NCBI GenBank assembly: GCA_026018925.1
Contig: JAKSZU010000005.1
Coordinates: 24,616,779 to 24,680,778 of the forward strand
DNA: 64,000 bases
From: Tupaia tana
Lineage: Eukaryota; Chordata; Mammalia; Scandentia; Tupaiidae
Direction of reading: 5' to 3'
Positions 55,506 through 64,000 of this stretch are shown here, piece after piece (position 1 is the first letter of the stretch; each line of letters starts with the position of its first letter). The notes beneath the pieces were generated by a model that was not told where the DNA came from, did no database searches, and saw nothing but the letters and a program-made list of their open reading frames with translations. The position numbers and the translations under genes are program-made.

Positions 55506-55731
55506 TATTTTTATAAATACACACACACACGTTAGAGACAGGAGGGAGGGGGAGAGAGGAAGCATTCTATACTAGGCACAGTCATCACCACAATCATTTT
55601 TCCTCCAATTTTCCATCCCATCAGGATCCTGGAAGCGTACATGTACCCAGTGTGAAGGCTGCAGAGCTTGGACCAGAACTCTGATCAGTCATGTAGGATC
55701 CAGTTTCCTCAGCTGTTCTACAGGGCCAGCC
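55506..55731 (-). mobile_element. SINE-A related, old copy
   Basis: (AC)n near the tail, 'ggagggggagagaggaagca', 'cctccaattttccatcccatc', head 'ctacagggccagcccc'. Confidence 0.7.
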
Positions 55732-55747
55732 CCTTCAGCCTATTTTT

Positions 55748-56039
55748 TTTCTTTTCTTTTTTTTAGAGAGGTTTTTTTTTTTTTGTTTTGTTTTGTTTTT
55801 AGCTATAGGGTATGTGCTCTCGCCAGAAAGATAGAGACAGACAGAGAGACAGAAAGTGAGAAATCACCCCCCAGGGGGGATGGCCACGCTGCAATCCCTT
55901 CTCCTCCATTCTCCTCTCGGGATCTTGGGCACGCACGCACATGTGCCCAGCGTGAGTTTAAGCCACCAGGTCTGGGACTCGAACCACGGTCGACTATGTG
56001 GGAGTCCAGCAACATAGCCATTATGCCAACTGCTGGTCC
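55748..56039 (-). mobile_element. SINE-A long, young copy
   Basis: Minus orientation, tail with (gtttt)n. 'cagcctatt' repeats on both sides (from 55735; from 56041). Confidence 0.93.
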
Positions 56040-56528
56040 CCAGCCTATTCTTAATGCTCTAAAATCATATTTTTCCTTGACCAAAACTATCCAATAGAAT
56101 ATCCTCTCCCCCAAAATAAAGCTGAAGTCTCCAAGGCCTCCTGCCCCTTTCCATCTCTACTTCTCCTGCTCCCTTTTCCCTAGCACCCAAGCCTTCGCCT
56201 GGTTGTCCCTCCACCAGAAAGACTCTTCTCCTCATGTCCTGTGATCAGCCCCTGTCTCTCTCTCCCCTGTTCTTTTTTCAAGTGTCCCATTTTCAGGGAG
56301 TCTTGCCTCAGCCATCCTGTCTGAACTATTCACCCCAACACACTGGTCTTCTTGCCTACTATGTTCTCTCATAGCATTCATCCCGACTTATTTAAAAGTA
56401 TTTTATTTCTTTACTTTGTTTGTTATCTGTCTCCTCCCTACTTTCCCACCAGGATACAAGCCCACAAAGGCAGGAGTTTTTGTCTATTTGGTATGTTGCG
56501 ACAGTGCCTCTTAAACACAGCCTATACA
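56040..56528. other. No gene seen
   Basis: CT-rich single-copy-looking DNA; nothing assigned. Confidence 0.3.
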
Positions 56529-56541
56529 TAGAAGGGCCTTT

Positions 56542-57010
56542 TTTTTCCTTCTTTTTTTTGGAGAGTTTGTTTTTGTTTTTGTTTTTGTTTTTTTTGTTTT
56601 GACAGATTTTTGCTATAGGGTGCATGCGCTTTCCGGAAAAACAGAGAGAGACAGAAAACGAGAAATCACCCCCCAGGGGGGATAGCCACGCCACAATCCC
56701 TTCTTCTCCATTTTCCTCTCAGGATCTTGGGCACGCACGCACACGCACCCAGTGTGAGTTTAAGCCACTGGGTCTGGGACTAGAACCACGGTCGACTACA
56801 TGGGAGTCCAGCAACATAACCATTATGCTAACTGCTGGTCCCAGAGAGGTTTTTACTAGCTTGCCAGAAAGAGAGAGAGACAGAGACATGGAAAGTGAGA
56901 AATCACCCCTAAGTAGGGATGGCCATGCCATAATCCCTTCTCCTCCATTCTCTTCTCGGGATCTTGGGCACACATGCACACACGCCCGGCGTGAGTTTAA
57001 CTGCTGCCCC
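56542..57010 (-). mobile_element. Dimeric SINE-A: two copies fused in one insertion
   Basis: On the minus strand a first monomer (57010-56843), with box A/B deleted between the head start and 'aactcacgcc', runs directly into a complete second monomer (56842-56542). No A-rich linker separates them. One exact 13-bp duplication 'tagaagggccttt' (56529-56541, 57011-57023) encloses both. Confidence 0.85.
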
Positions 57011-57091
57011 TAGAAGGGCCTTTCTTGACAAATGAATCAATGAATTTGGAATAGAAAGCTAGGGGAATTAATCATGGAGAAGTTAGGTTTA

Positions 57092-57340
57092 GGGGCCAGC
57101 AATTAGTGTAATGGCTATGTTGCTGAACTCCCATGTAGCTGACCGCAGTTCGAGTCCTGGACCCGGTGGCTTAAACTCACGCTGGGCACGTGTGCGTGTG
57201 TGCCCAAGATCCCGAGAGGAGAATGGAGAAGGGACTGTGGCATGGCCATCACCTCTGGGGGGTGATTTCTTGCTTTCTATCTCTCTGTCTCTCTCTGTCT
57301 TTCTGGAGAGCACACGTACCCTATAGCAAAAACCTCTTCC

Positions 57341-57398
<58 letters not shown>
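57092..57398 (+). mobile_element. SINE-A long copy with (GA)n tail
   Basis: Duplication 'gagaagttaggtt' on both sides (57077-57091, 57399-57412). The tail is about 58 bp of (GA)n, 57345-57402. Confidence 0.94.
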
Positions 57399-57406
<8 letters not shown>

Positions 57407-57566
57407 AGGTTAACAGCTGTGGTGCATCTCACGGTAGAGCAGGTCTTCAGGTCTTTCCACGGGTCAGAAGCACTCACTGGAAGGATGAGTCAGGGTTGGA
57501 CATGCTAATCCAGGTTTCAGATTGAGGCAAATCCTGCTCACTTCAGAACATTCATTTTTAGCTTTT

Positions 57567-57876
57567 TTTTTTTTTCTTTTTGGAGAGATTTTTTTTGCTA
57601 CAGGGCATGTGCACTGGCCAGAAAGACAGAGAGAGACAGAAAGTGAGAAATCACCCACCATGGGTGGGGGGGAGGTCATGCCACAGTCCCTTCTCCTCCA
57701 CTCTCCGGATCTTGGGCACGCACACACACATGCCTGGTGTGAGTTTCACCAACTATAGCAGCATTTCTTAATAAATTCTGGGAGTGTTAAAGAACATTCC
57801 AAAGGGAATAAGAGTTACACTCCCATTCACTCATGGGAGTCCAGCAACATAGCCATTACGCTATCTGCTGGTCTCG
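57567..57876 (-). mobile_element. SINE-A copy with its box B region replaced
   Basis: Normal tail and body up to 'tggtgtgag' (57743), then 75 bp of foreign sequence, a small 'actcccat..atgggagt' hairpin (57820-57840), and the remaining head 'gtccagcaacatagccatta'. The ~40 bp holding box B are gone, so it cannot be Pol III-competent. Confidence 0.85.
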
Positions 57877-58242
57877 CATTTTTATCTTTTTAAAATGAAT
57901 TTTCTTGATGCCAACAGAAGGATAAATAGTGTTACAAACTGAACTGTGTCCTTCCTAAATGTATATGGCAAAACCTTGACCCTTAATACTTTTGGATGCA
58001 GAGTAAAGCTTTCCTGCTGGCTGTTCAAGGACTGGGTGTCAGGACGTTTGGGAACTGTACCAGGTGCTACTGATGCCCCGGGCATATCTTTTACTTCTCG
58101 GGGCACATCGGCTCACTTCCAGCAGCCAGTCCCTCCCTTCGTCTTTGCTAGAGGACTTCCTCGGGTCTAGAGCCTACTCTGCACCTGTACTGTAAGCTGG
58201 AAGTGTCAGGAAATTTATAACCCCAGCTAGAATTGGTGTATA
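57877..58242. other. No gene seen; possible LTR start
   Basis: 'gttacaaactgaactgtgtcc' at 57931 resembles an MLT1-type LTR start, but the rest does not follow the pattern. Confidence 0.3.
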
Positions 58243-58358
58243 AGAGGTCTTTAAAAAGTTATGGAAAATGCATATTATGAAAAGATCTATGCATTAATTT
58301 CACAATTTTTTGCAATAAACTCATAATTTCATTTTTCCATTAACTTCTTGAAGCCCTC
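58243..58358. mobile_element. Mariner-type MITE family 2, best copy
   Basis: Terminal inverted repeats: 'gaggtctttaaaaagtt' at the left and 'aacttcttgaagccctc' at the right. Centre 'atgcatattatgaaaagatc', 'tttgcaataaactcataatt'. No coding capacity. Confidence 0.75.
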
Positions 58359-58649
58359 ACGTGTAAATACCCAAATTCCCTCTCTCTTCTTTAGATCCCA
58401 ATTAAGTGGACCAACAAATCACCATAAAATTCAGATTGAAGGCATCACTGCCTGGATCACATGCCAATTGCTGTGGGTACACTGCCTGTACAGCCACAGC
58501 CAAGCCTCCCAGCACGTTACAGCTTTTGCTTTATATCTTACTACTGTTTGGAGATTTCAAATCCAAGGTTTTCAGTTGCTTGTAACCAAGTTCCTGGTGC
58601 ATACTTTGCTCTGACTTAGCAGGTTTCTGTTCCAGTTATCCACAATGGC
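58359..58649. other. No gene seen
   Basis: 88-aa plus frame with no domain. Confidence 0.3.
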
Positions 58650-59046
58650 AAGGTATGAGTCTGCTCAGGGTGCTGTAACAAAACACTACAGACTATCTGG
58701 CTTACACAGCAAAAAAATATTTTCTCACAGTTCTGGAGGCTGGAAGTCCAAGATGAAGGCTCTAATAGGGCATGGTTTCTGATGAGGGCTCTCCTCCTGG
58801 TTTGCAGATGGGCATATTATTCTGAGGTCATCATGTGGCTTTTCCTTGGTGCCTGAGTGCAAAAGGGAATAAGTCCTCTAGGGCCTCTTCTCATCAAGAC
58901 ACTAATCCTATCAGACCAGGACCCCACACTTTTTTCTTCATTGAACTTTATTTCCATAAAGATCCTATCTCCAAATATAGCCACACTGGGGGTTAGGGCT
59001 TCAATATATGCAATTTGAACAGACACAGACATTCAGTCCATAACAG
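58650..59046 (-). mobile_element. MLT1-type MaLR solo LTR, near full length
   Basis: Reversed LTR: 'gctcagggtgctgtaacaaa', 'acactacagactatctggct', 'ctcacagttctggaggctgg', 'aagtccaagatgaaggc', '..cactgggggttagggcttca', 'gacacagacattcagtccat', 'aaca'. Starts TGTTATGGACTGAATGTCTG on the minus strand, as expected. Confidence 0.85.
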
Positions 59047-60237
59047 GTAACTTGCTTTAAAAATCCTGCTCATTATCTGCTTTCTCTCTCTTCTCTACTC
59101 CCATGAATGTTTCCTAGTCACCTCCAAAAATAAGTTACTTATGCTAATCTTTGTCACTTGGAATCTGCTTCCAGAAAAATCCAACCAAAACAGCAAAGTT
59201 GAATGCATAACCTTCTAGGAAAACTACAGCACATTCTGGCATATTACATGCCCCTGAAGAAGCATCTCATTGAGGTTAACCCAGAGATTTACCAACTTTC
59301 TTGGCCACGTAACTCTTATTGCCTTTGGAATGTTCTTTAACACTCCCAGAATTTATTAAGAAATGCTGCTGTAGTTGGTGAAAGTTGGCAGTGCATCAAT
59401 TGGTTTATTCTATCACTGTTGCTGGGAGAGCATGGTGAGGTTGGTGGTCCTGTAGGCTGCTGAATTCTCAGATTGCAGAAATGTGTGTGGGGAAAAAGTT
59501 CCAGGAAAAGAAAGATGTGCAATAGTGGACATTACCATTTGTAATTCATCTAAACACACTGGACTAGATGCTAATGACACACCCCAAAAGGACCTGATTC
59601 CTGACTTTAAGGGGCTCAGAGGATAGTGAGGGTGGGGAGTAAAAGAAATAACAGCAATGACAGCAAAGTAGCCCATGCTGTGACCAGCATCATGTATGAT
59701 CTACTTCTGGTTCTGGGGACATGAATGATGGAAAAGAGAAGGGGTCATATACCTGATGAGGGCTGAGCCTCTGAATGCTTCAGAGATGTTTCAGCTGGGC
59801 CGTGAGACGACGTATTCTTCTTCTGTTGCAGATTTATTAGAATTTCCATCAACTACCTCTATGACCATTAAAAATGCCTCCTTCATTTCCCCTGAGATGA
59901 ATCACATTAAATGATGTTGAAATAATATCTTCGGTTCAACACTGAATCACGTATATTCACATTCCAACTATTTAAAAGTGTTATTTATGGGCTAATATTC
60001 TTTCTATTAAAATTAAATGGCATGAAATTTGAATTAGCTCAATTGAATTCATATCTTTCTTAATGTATTTATCCATTACTCAGAGGAGTCTGGGGAAAGG
60101 CCATCTTGGTTTTATTGAATAAGACACATTCAGCTCTACCCTCCTGATGTTTTAGAAGTAACCTTAGCACCCAGAGGAGTACAAACTTCCAGTCTCACTG
60201 GAAAGCAGAGGCTAAAAGTGGCACCAGTTTCATAGAG
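59047..60237. other. No gene seen; holds the donor of the 57744-57818 copy
   Basis: No recognised repeat. 59309-59383 matches the insertion in the SINE at 57567-57876 in inverted orientation. Confidence 0.4.
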
Positions 60238-60436
60238 ATTTTTTAAAAGTTCAATCATTGTATTTCTTCCATGGGGGGAGAGGGACAACCATAGCAGGGT
60301 CCTCAAGCTTTGTTGGCACATATAATGGGCATGTGCACACCCCTCCCGTTTGCTAGGGAGGTCTCCAAACATGAACCCAGTGCCTTTCCCATGTGGATCT
60401 AGTTGTATTATCACTGTGTTACTACCTGGCTCCATA
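60238..60436 (-). mobile_element. SINE-B copy
   Basis: 'attgtatttcttccatgggg', 'catagcagggtcctcaag', 'gctagggaggtctccaaac', head 'ttatcactgtgttactacc'. Confidence 0.85.
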
Positions 60437-60439
60437 GGG

Positions 60440-60530
60440 TTTGTTTTATGAGATTAACTTAATCAATATGTGACAACGTAGAACAGGGCATGGCATACAA
60501 TAGGTGCCCATAAAGTGATCAATTTTAAGA
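60440..60530 (+). mobile_element. MIR 3' fragment
   Basis: 'acagggcatggcatacaata', 'ggtgcccataaagtg' resembles the MIR 3' end. Confidence 0.5.
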
Positions 60531-60659
60531 TATTACTAGTGGTACTATTTCTGAGAGCCTCCTTCCATACAAAGACTAGGAACAAATACTATAAGATTGG
60601 ATTGGTGAGGTGACAAAGAGCTGAGGGAAGAACTAATTCTATACTCCTTTTTTGCTTAT

Positions 60660-60875
60660 GCTTTTTTTTTGTTTGTTTCTTTTATGAGCAAGGGATAGAG
60701 AGTAATACACCCCCTACAGGATCTTGACACCATGATCCACCCCTAGCCTCAGCCAGCCCTGGATCATGGCCATGCACATGTCTGGGATACTCAGGGGGTT
60801 TTTTGAACATGAACCTTCCCCTGTAGGTCAGCCTCCAGAGTGCCATACGACTACAAACCTCTGTCTGCCCCCCAA
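60660..60875 (-). mobile_element. SINE-B copy
   Basis: (gttt)n tail, 'cttgacaccatgatccaccc', 'ctagcctcagccagccctgg', 'gatactcagggggttttttg', degraded head. Confidence 0.82.
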
Positions 60876-61294
60876 GTCCACACCTCTGGTCATGATCATT
60901 TGTTGAGAATTCGGACCTCTCCTTTCCCTTGATGTATATCCTATGGTACCTCAATGGAAGGGAGTTTCAAAGTAATCTCAACCAACCAATTGGCACATTC
61001 CAGAATTCTTCCTTAGAAATGTTGTTTGTTTTACTGAGATTGTATATAAATGAAGCAAATGACAAAGGTAATGTTACATTTAACTTTGAAAATGACAAAT
61101 AAATCCCAGTATATGTTAAAGTTCTTTACTTAGCTGGCTCATTGTCGAGAATCATGAATCTGGAGTGCTGGTGCAGAAATCACCTAACGAGTGTTTTCCA
61201 AACTGTGGGAGGGGACCCATTAGTAGTTCAAGAAATTAGTGAGCATATTTTTTAGAAAACGAAATAAAATTTGATATGAAAGAATGCATCTGCT
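60876..61294. other. No gene seen
   Basis: AT-rich; nothing assigned. Confidence 0.3.
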
Positions 61295-61556
61295 GGGGCC
61301 AGTAACTGGCGTGGTGTTTAAGGCACTGGACTCCCACATGGCCAACCACGGTTTGAGTCCCTGAGCTGGCAGCTTTGAACTCACAATGGGCTCGTGTGTG
61401 TGTGTGTGTGTGTGTGTGTGCTCAAGATCCCAGGAGGAGAATGGAAGAAAAAGGGTTGTGGTGTGGCCATCTGCCTTTGGGGGCTGATTTCTCACTTTCT
61501 CCTCTCACTGTCTCTCTCTGTTGCTCTGCCAAGTGCATGTGTACTATGCAACCTTA
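61295..61556 (+). mobile_element. SINE-A long, older copy with (GT)n
   Basis: 'ggggccagtaactggcgtgg', B box 'ggtttgagtcc', (GT)n 61394-61420, 'gtggccatctgcctttgggg', tail 'gtactatgcaacctt'. Confidence 0.87.
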
Positions 61557-61954
61557 AACTAAATGAGACCCTGACATTTGATACAAAGTGGACAAATATG
61601 GAAGACTTAATGCTAAGAAAAACAAGCCAGACTATGATAGACAGACTTTGTATGTCCCTGTTCAACATATATCGAATGTCTGTACTCTACAGCAGAGACC
61701 AAGACTGGAGGTATAACAGTAGAGAGGTCGACTGTGGATAGTGGACATAGTGGGTGGAGGAACAGGGAATAGGTAATAGGGAGAGGGAGGGGAACAGAGG
61801 AAGAAAACAATACATTTAATTGAGATAAAAATAAAGTTATTTGCTGATGATAACGTATAGGATAATGTCTTTGGACTGATATGCACTGTATTAGTGTTGG
61901 GAAGGAAACATGTATTGTACACTGTAAAGATGTATGGTGATTATGCACCTGCTG
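61557..61954 (+). mobile_element. Possible L1 3' segment
   Basis: 'gacttaatgctaagaaaaac', 'aagccagactatgatagaca' recall the plus-oriented L1 3' phrase. The rest is not diagnostic. Confidence 0.35.
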
Positions 61955-62222
61955 TTTCAAAAGTGTCCAACCCAAATTCATGTGTTGAGATTTGGTTGTG
62001 ATAGGATTTAGAAACTGAAACTTGACCTGACTAAAGTATCGAAAAGTGGGGCCTTTGGAAGGTGATTAGGAGTAAGGTCATCAGGGTAGGGTCCCCATGA
62101 TTGACTCCTGGCACACTTGTAAGGAGAGAGACCACAGATGTTCCTGCTGTCTCACCAAGGGACATCTTGAGACTTCACTAACAAGAAGACCCTCATCAGA
62201 TGCAGTCCTTTGACCTTAAATT
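61955..62222 (+). mobile_element. MaLR-type LTR (MLT1/MST group)
   Basis: 'caacccaaattcatgtgttg', 'agatttggttgtgatagg', 'agtggggcctttggaaggtg', 'attaggagtaaggtcatcag', '..cacacttgtaaggagagaga'. Later parts degrade. Confidence 0.65.
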
Positions 62223-62808
62223 ACCCAAGCACAGCTATTTTCTATTTTTAACAACAGAATAGAGTAGAACATCACCACAATAGAGTACTCTTCATGGATC
62301 TTTTGTTTCAGTCTGTATACCTACATAAGCACATGTACGTATGAACCCTGAGTGGCAATCAATGCAGCTGTGGAGTGTGGTCAAAGGAATGTGAAATCCA
62401 CTGATGTGCTCCATCTCCTCCTTTCCAGATGAGGCCCATATGGAATGATCATTCTGCTCTAGCTCACCAGCTGAGTGCCCTGACCCGGAGTGACCTTGTT
62501 TAATTTTGTCCTCCTCTCCATCATGGCCTTGGCTATTCAGGGCTACCATCCAAGTCCTGTGAAATCTTATCATCACTGAAAAATTAGACCTCATTGAGTA
62601 AATGGCATAAATTATAGTAGGAAATTGGACTATGAGGAATAAAATAGAAGGTGTTTTCCAGTGAATCTTTCATTGACTAGAAAAATTCCCACCTCAGTTT
62701 CTGAGGGTTCTAGGTTAATGATACATTTTTATAGCCTCCTAATTGCCACCTTCCAACCCCTTCACCACCTCTTTTCTTTAGTGTTTTGTTTGGTTCCCAT
62801 GTCAACTT
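62223..62808. other. No gene seen
   Basis: 100-aa minus frame (62292-62594) without domain; may be further MaLR internal relic. Confidence 0.3.
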
Positions 62809-62822
62809 GAATCTGTCTTAAA

Positions 62823-63059
62823 CATATTTTTTAAAGTTTTATTTTTATTTATTTCTTCTAATGAGCGAGAGACACATAAATGAAACAGCACCCCCAACAA
62901 GGTCTTGATGTCATGACCCACCCGAAGCTTCAGCCTGGATCATAGGCATTCACGTGCACCTGCATACTCACAGAGGTCTTCAGACTCAAACCCGGAACCT
63001 TTCCATGCAGGTCAGTCTTGTAGAACGTTGCGTTTTACCACTGTGCCACTATCTGGCTC
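62823..63059 (-). mobile_element. SINE-B, well-preserved copy
   Basis: 'attttatttatttcttcta'-type tail, 'aacaaggtcttgatgtcatg', 'ggtcttcagactcaaaccc', reversed B box, head 'taccactgtgccactatctgg'-like. Flanks 'tgaatct' on both sides. Confidence 0.9.
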
Positions 63060-63242
63060 TGAATCTATTTTAGAATTGCCTGGATGGAAGGAAAATTATT
63101 ATTTCTTGGAAGTTTGTGAAGGGGTATCAATGAAGAGGGGTGTGCTACAGGAATTTATGGGATTTTAAAATAGTTTGAGTGATGCATCTTTGAGATCTAG
63201 TGCACCCTGGCTTCATATGGATAGTCTTTTCATTCCTGTTAA

Positions 63243-63740
63243 AGTTTTATTTATGCCTTTCTTTGTTGAGAAAGAGAGAGAAGAGTGCCACTCCCCATAG
63301 GGTCCTCCTACCACCGTCCATACCCACTTTAGCTAGCCCAGATCATGAGCACACATGCAGCCCTGCGTGCTCGTGATCTCAGAATGTGAACAGAGGGGAA
63401 CCAGCAGTTAGTGTAATGGCTATGTCGCTGGACTCCCAGGTAGTCGACCGCGGTTCGCGTCCCGGACCCCGTGCTTGAAACTCACGCTGGGCGCGTGTGC
63501 GTGCGTGCCCAAGATCCCGAGAGGAGAATGGAGGAGAAGGGATTGCGGCGTGGCCATCCCCCCTGGGGGGTGATTTCTGGCTTTCTGTCTCTATGTCTCT
63601 CTCTGTCTGTCTGGCGAGCGCACGCGCCCTATAACGAAAACCTGTCAAAAAAAAAAAAAAAAAAAAAAGAATGTGAACAGAGGACCTCTCCCATGTGAGT
63701 CCAGTTGCATCTCAACTGTATCACCACCTGGCCCCTTAGT
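63243..63740 (-). mobile_element. SINE-B copy split by a younger SINE-A
   Basis: Left part 63243-63396 ('aaagttttatttatgccttt', 'gtgccactccccataggg'), right part 63668-63740 ('acctctcccatgtgagtcc', 'caactgtatcaccacctggcc'). They join across the insertion. Confidence 0.88.
63397..63667 (+). mobile_element. SINE-A long, youngest-looking copy
   Basis: Exact 16-bp duplication 'agaatgtgaacagagg' (63381-63396, 63668-63683), intact CpGs, A box 'ttagtgtaatggct', B box 'ggttcgcgtcc', perfect 'ccccccctgggggg', 22-nt pure A tail. It sits inside a SINE-B, so SINE-A was active later. Confidence 0.97.
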
Positions 63741-63809
63741 CGAGCTGTTACTGACCACCTGAATGGAGCAGCCTACCTAACTAGTTAATAAATTATGCTA
63801 AGTTTTGAC

Positions 63810-63925
63810 TTTAAATATCAAACAACTGGGTTCACATCCCAGCTCTGCAACAAACTGACTTAATCTTGGGAAAATTCTATTATCTCATTAAGTCTCAATG
63901 GGTCCATCATTCATTCAACAAAAGG
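63810..63925 (+). mobile_element. MIR fragment
   Basis: 'actgggttcacatcccagctctgcaac' in parts, 'ctgacttaatcttgggaaa', 'ctcattaagtctcaatgg' follow the MIR core. Confidence 0.65.
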
Positions 63926-63934
63926 TGTGTTTTT

Positions 63935-64000
63935 GTTGTTGTTGTTGTTGGAGAGGTTTTTGCTATAGGGTGCCTGTGCTTGTCAGAAAGACAAAGAGAC
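63935..64000 (-). mobile_element. SINE-A copy, cut by the window end
   Basis: (gtt)n tail then 'ggagaggtttttgctatagg' and 'gtgcctgtgcttgtcag', the start of a minus-oriented copy continuing outside. Confidence 0.88.

Noticed and set aside
55783..56097. Recurring 60-130 aa 'RARALARQTERDRETESEKSPPRGDGHA'-style proteins
   Set aside because: The same sequence appears wherever SINE-A lies in minus orientation; these are SINE translations, not a protein family.
63397..63480. Possible tRNA genes at SINE heads
   Set aside because: They have A and B boxes but cannot fold into a complete cloverleaf by eye, continue into a SINE body, and carry target-site duplications.
1..64000. CRISPR arrays, operons, prophage, plasmid features
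   Set aside because: No regularly spaced repeats with unique spacers and no bacterial-type gene organisation. The repeated units are dispersed eukaryotic SINEs.

Overview
This is a mammalian nuclear intergenic region with one protein-coding gene: GPR12, an orphan class A GPCR. It lies on the minus strand as a single coding exon (37888-38898), with a CpG island just upstream in gene orientation (about 39130-40110). The remaining ~60 kb is interspersed repeats in every stage of decay. I found no operons, CRISPR arrays, prophage or bacterial-style genes. Nearly all other open frames are translations of SINEs or simple repeats, or antisense shadows.

Organism. The ancient layer (MIR, MER5A-like, MLT1/MST-type MaLR LTRs, old L1 3' ends) points to a placental mammal. 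The young layer is diagnostic. By my count there are roughly 70 tRNA-derived SINEs of two unrelated groups. SINE-A begins GGGACCAGCAG, carries A and B boxes, and ends near CCTATAGCAAAAACCTCTC plus an A-rich tail; it has a long (~260 bp) and a short (~150 bp) form. SINE-B has a different tRNA head (GGGCCAGATAGTGGCACAGTGG) and an AAGAAATAAATAAA-type tail. These do not match the SINEs I know from primates, rodents, rabbit, carnivores, ungulates, bats, hedgehog or shrew. My best guess is a colugo (Dermoptera, CYN-type tRNA SINEs), by elimination and partial recall only. A decayed 7SL-RNA-like SINE block (16644-17085) fits Euarchontoglires.

Layout. 1-35.5 kb: dense SINE-A/SINE-B insertions, many nested, over old L1 (about 6.65-7.9 and 11-12.8 kb), MaLR LTRs, MER5A and MIR. 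A degenerate coding-like block interrupted by two SINEs lies near 21.6-22.9 kb. 35.5-41.45 kb: a SINE-free interval holding GPR12, its inferred 3'UTR and its CpG island. 41.1-64 kb: LTR-like elements, three more L1 3' ends (45.3-46.4, 48.3-48.9, 54.2-55.3 kb), mariner-type MITEs and more SINEs.

The best 'hidden' structure is rearrangement scars rather than new genes. A 75-bp segment at 57744-57818 inside a SINE is an inverted 73/75 copy of sequence 1.5 kb away. Two SINE copies are fused head to tail inside one target-site duplication. One SINE may carry 3'-transduced DNA. A SINE/flank junction is partly duplicated 850 bp upstream of its parent. I see no new biological system.
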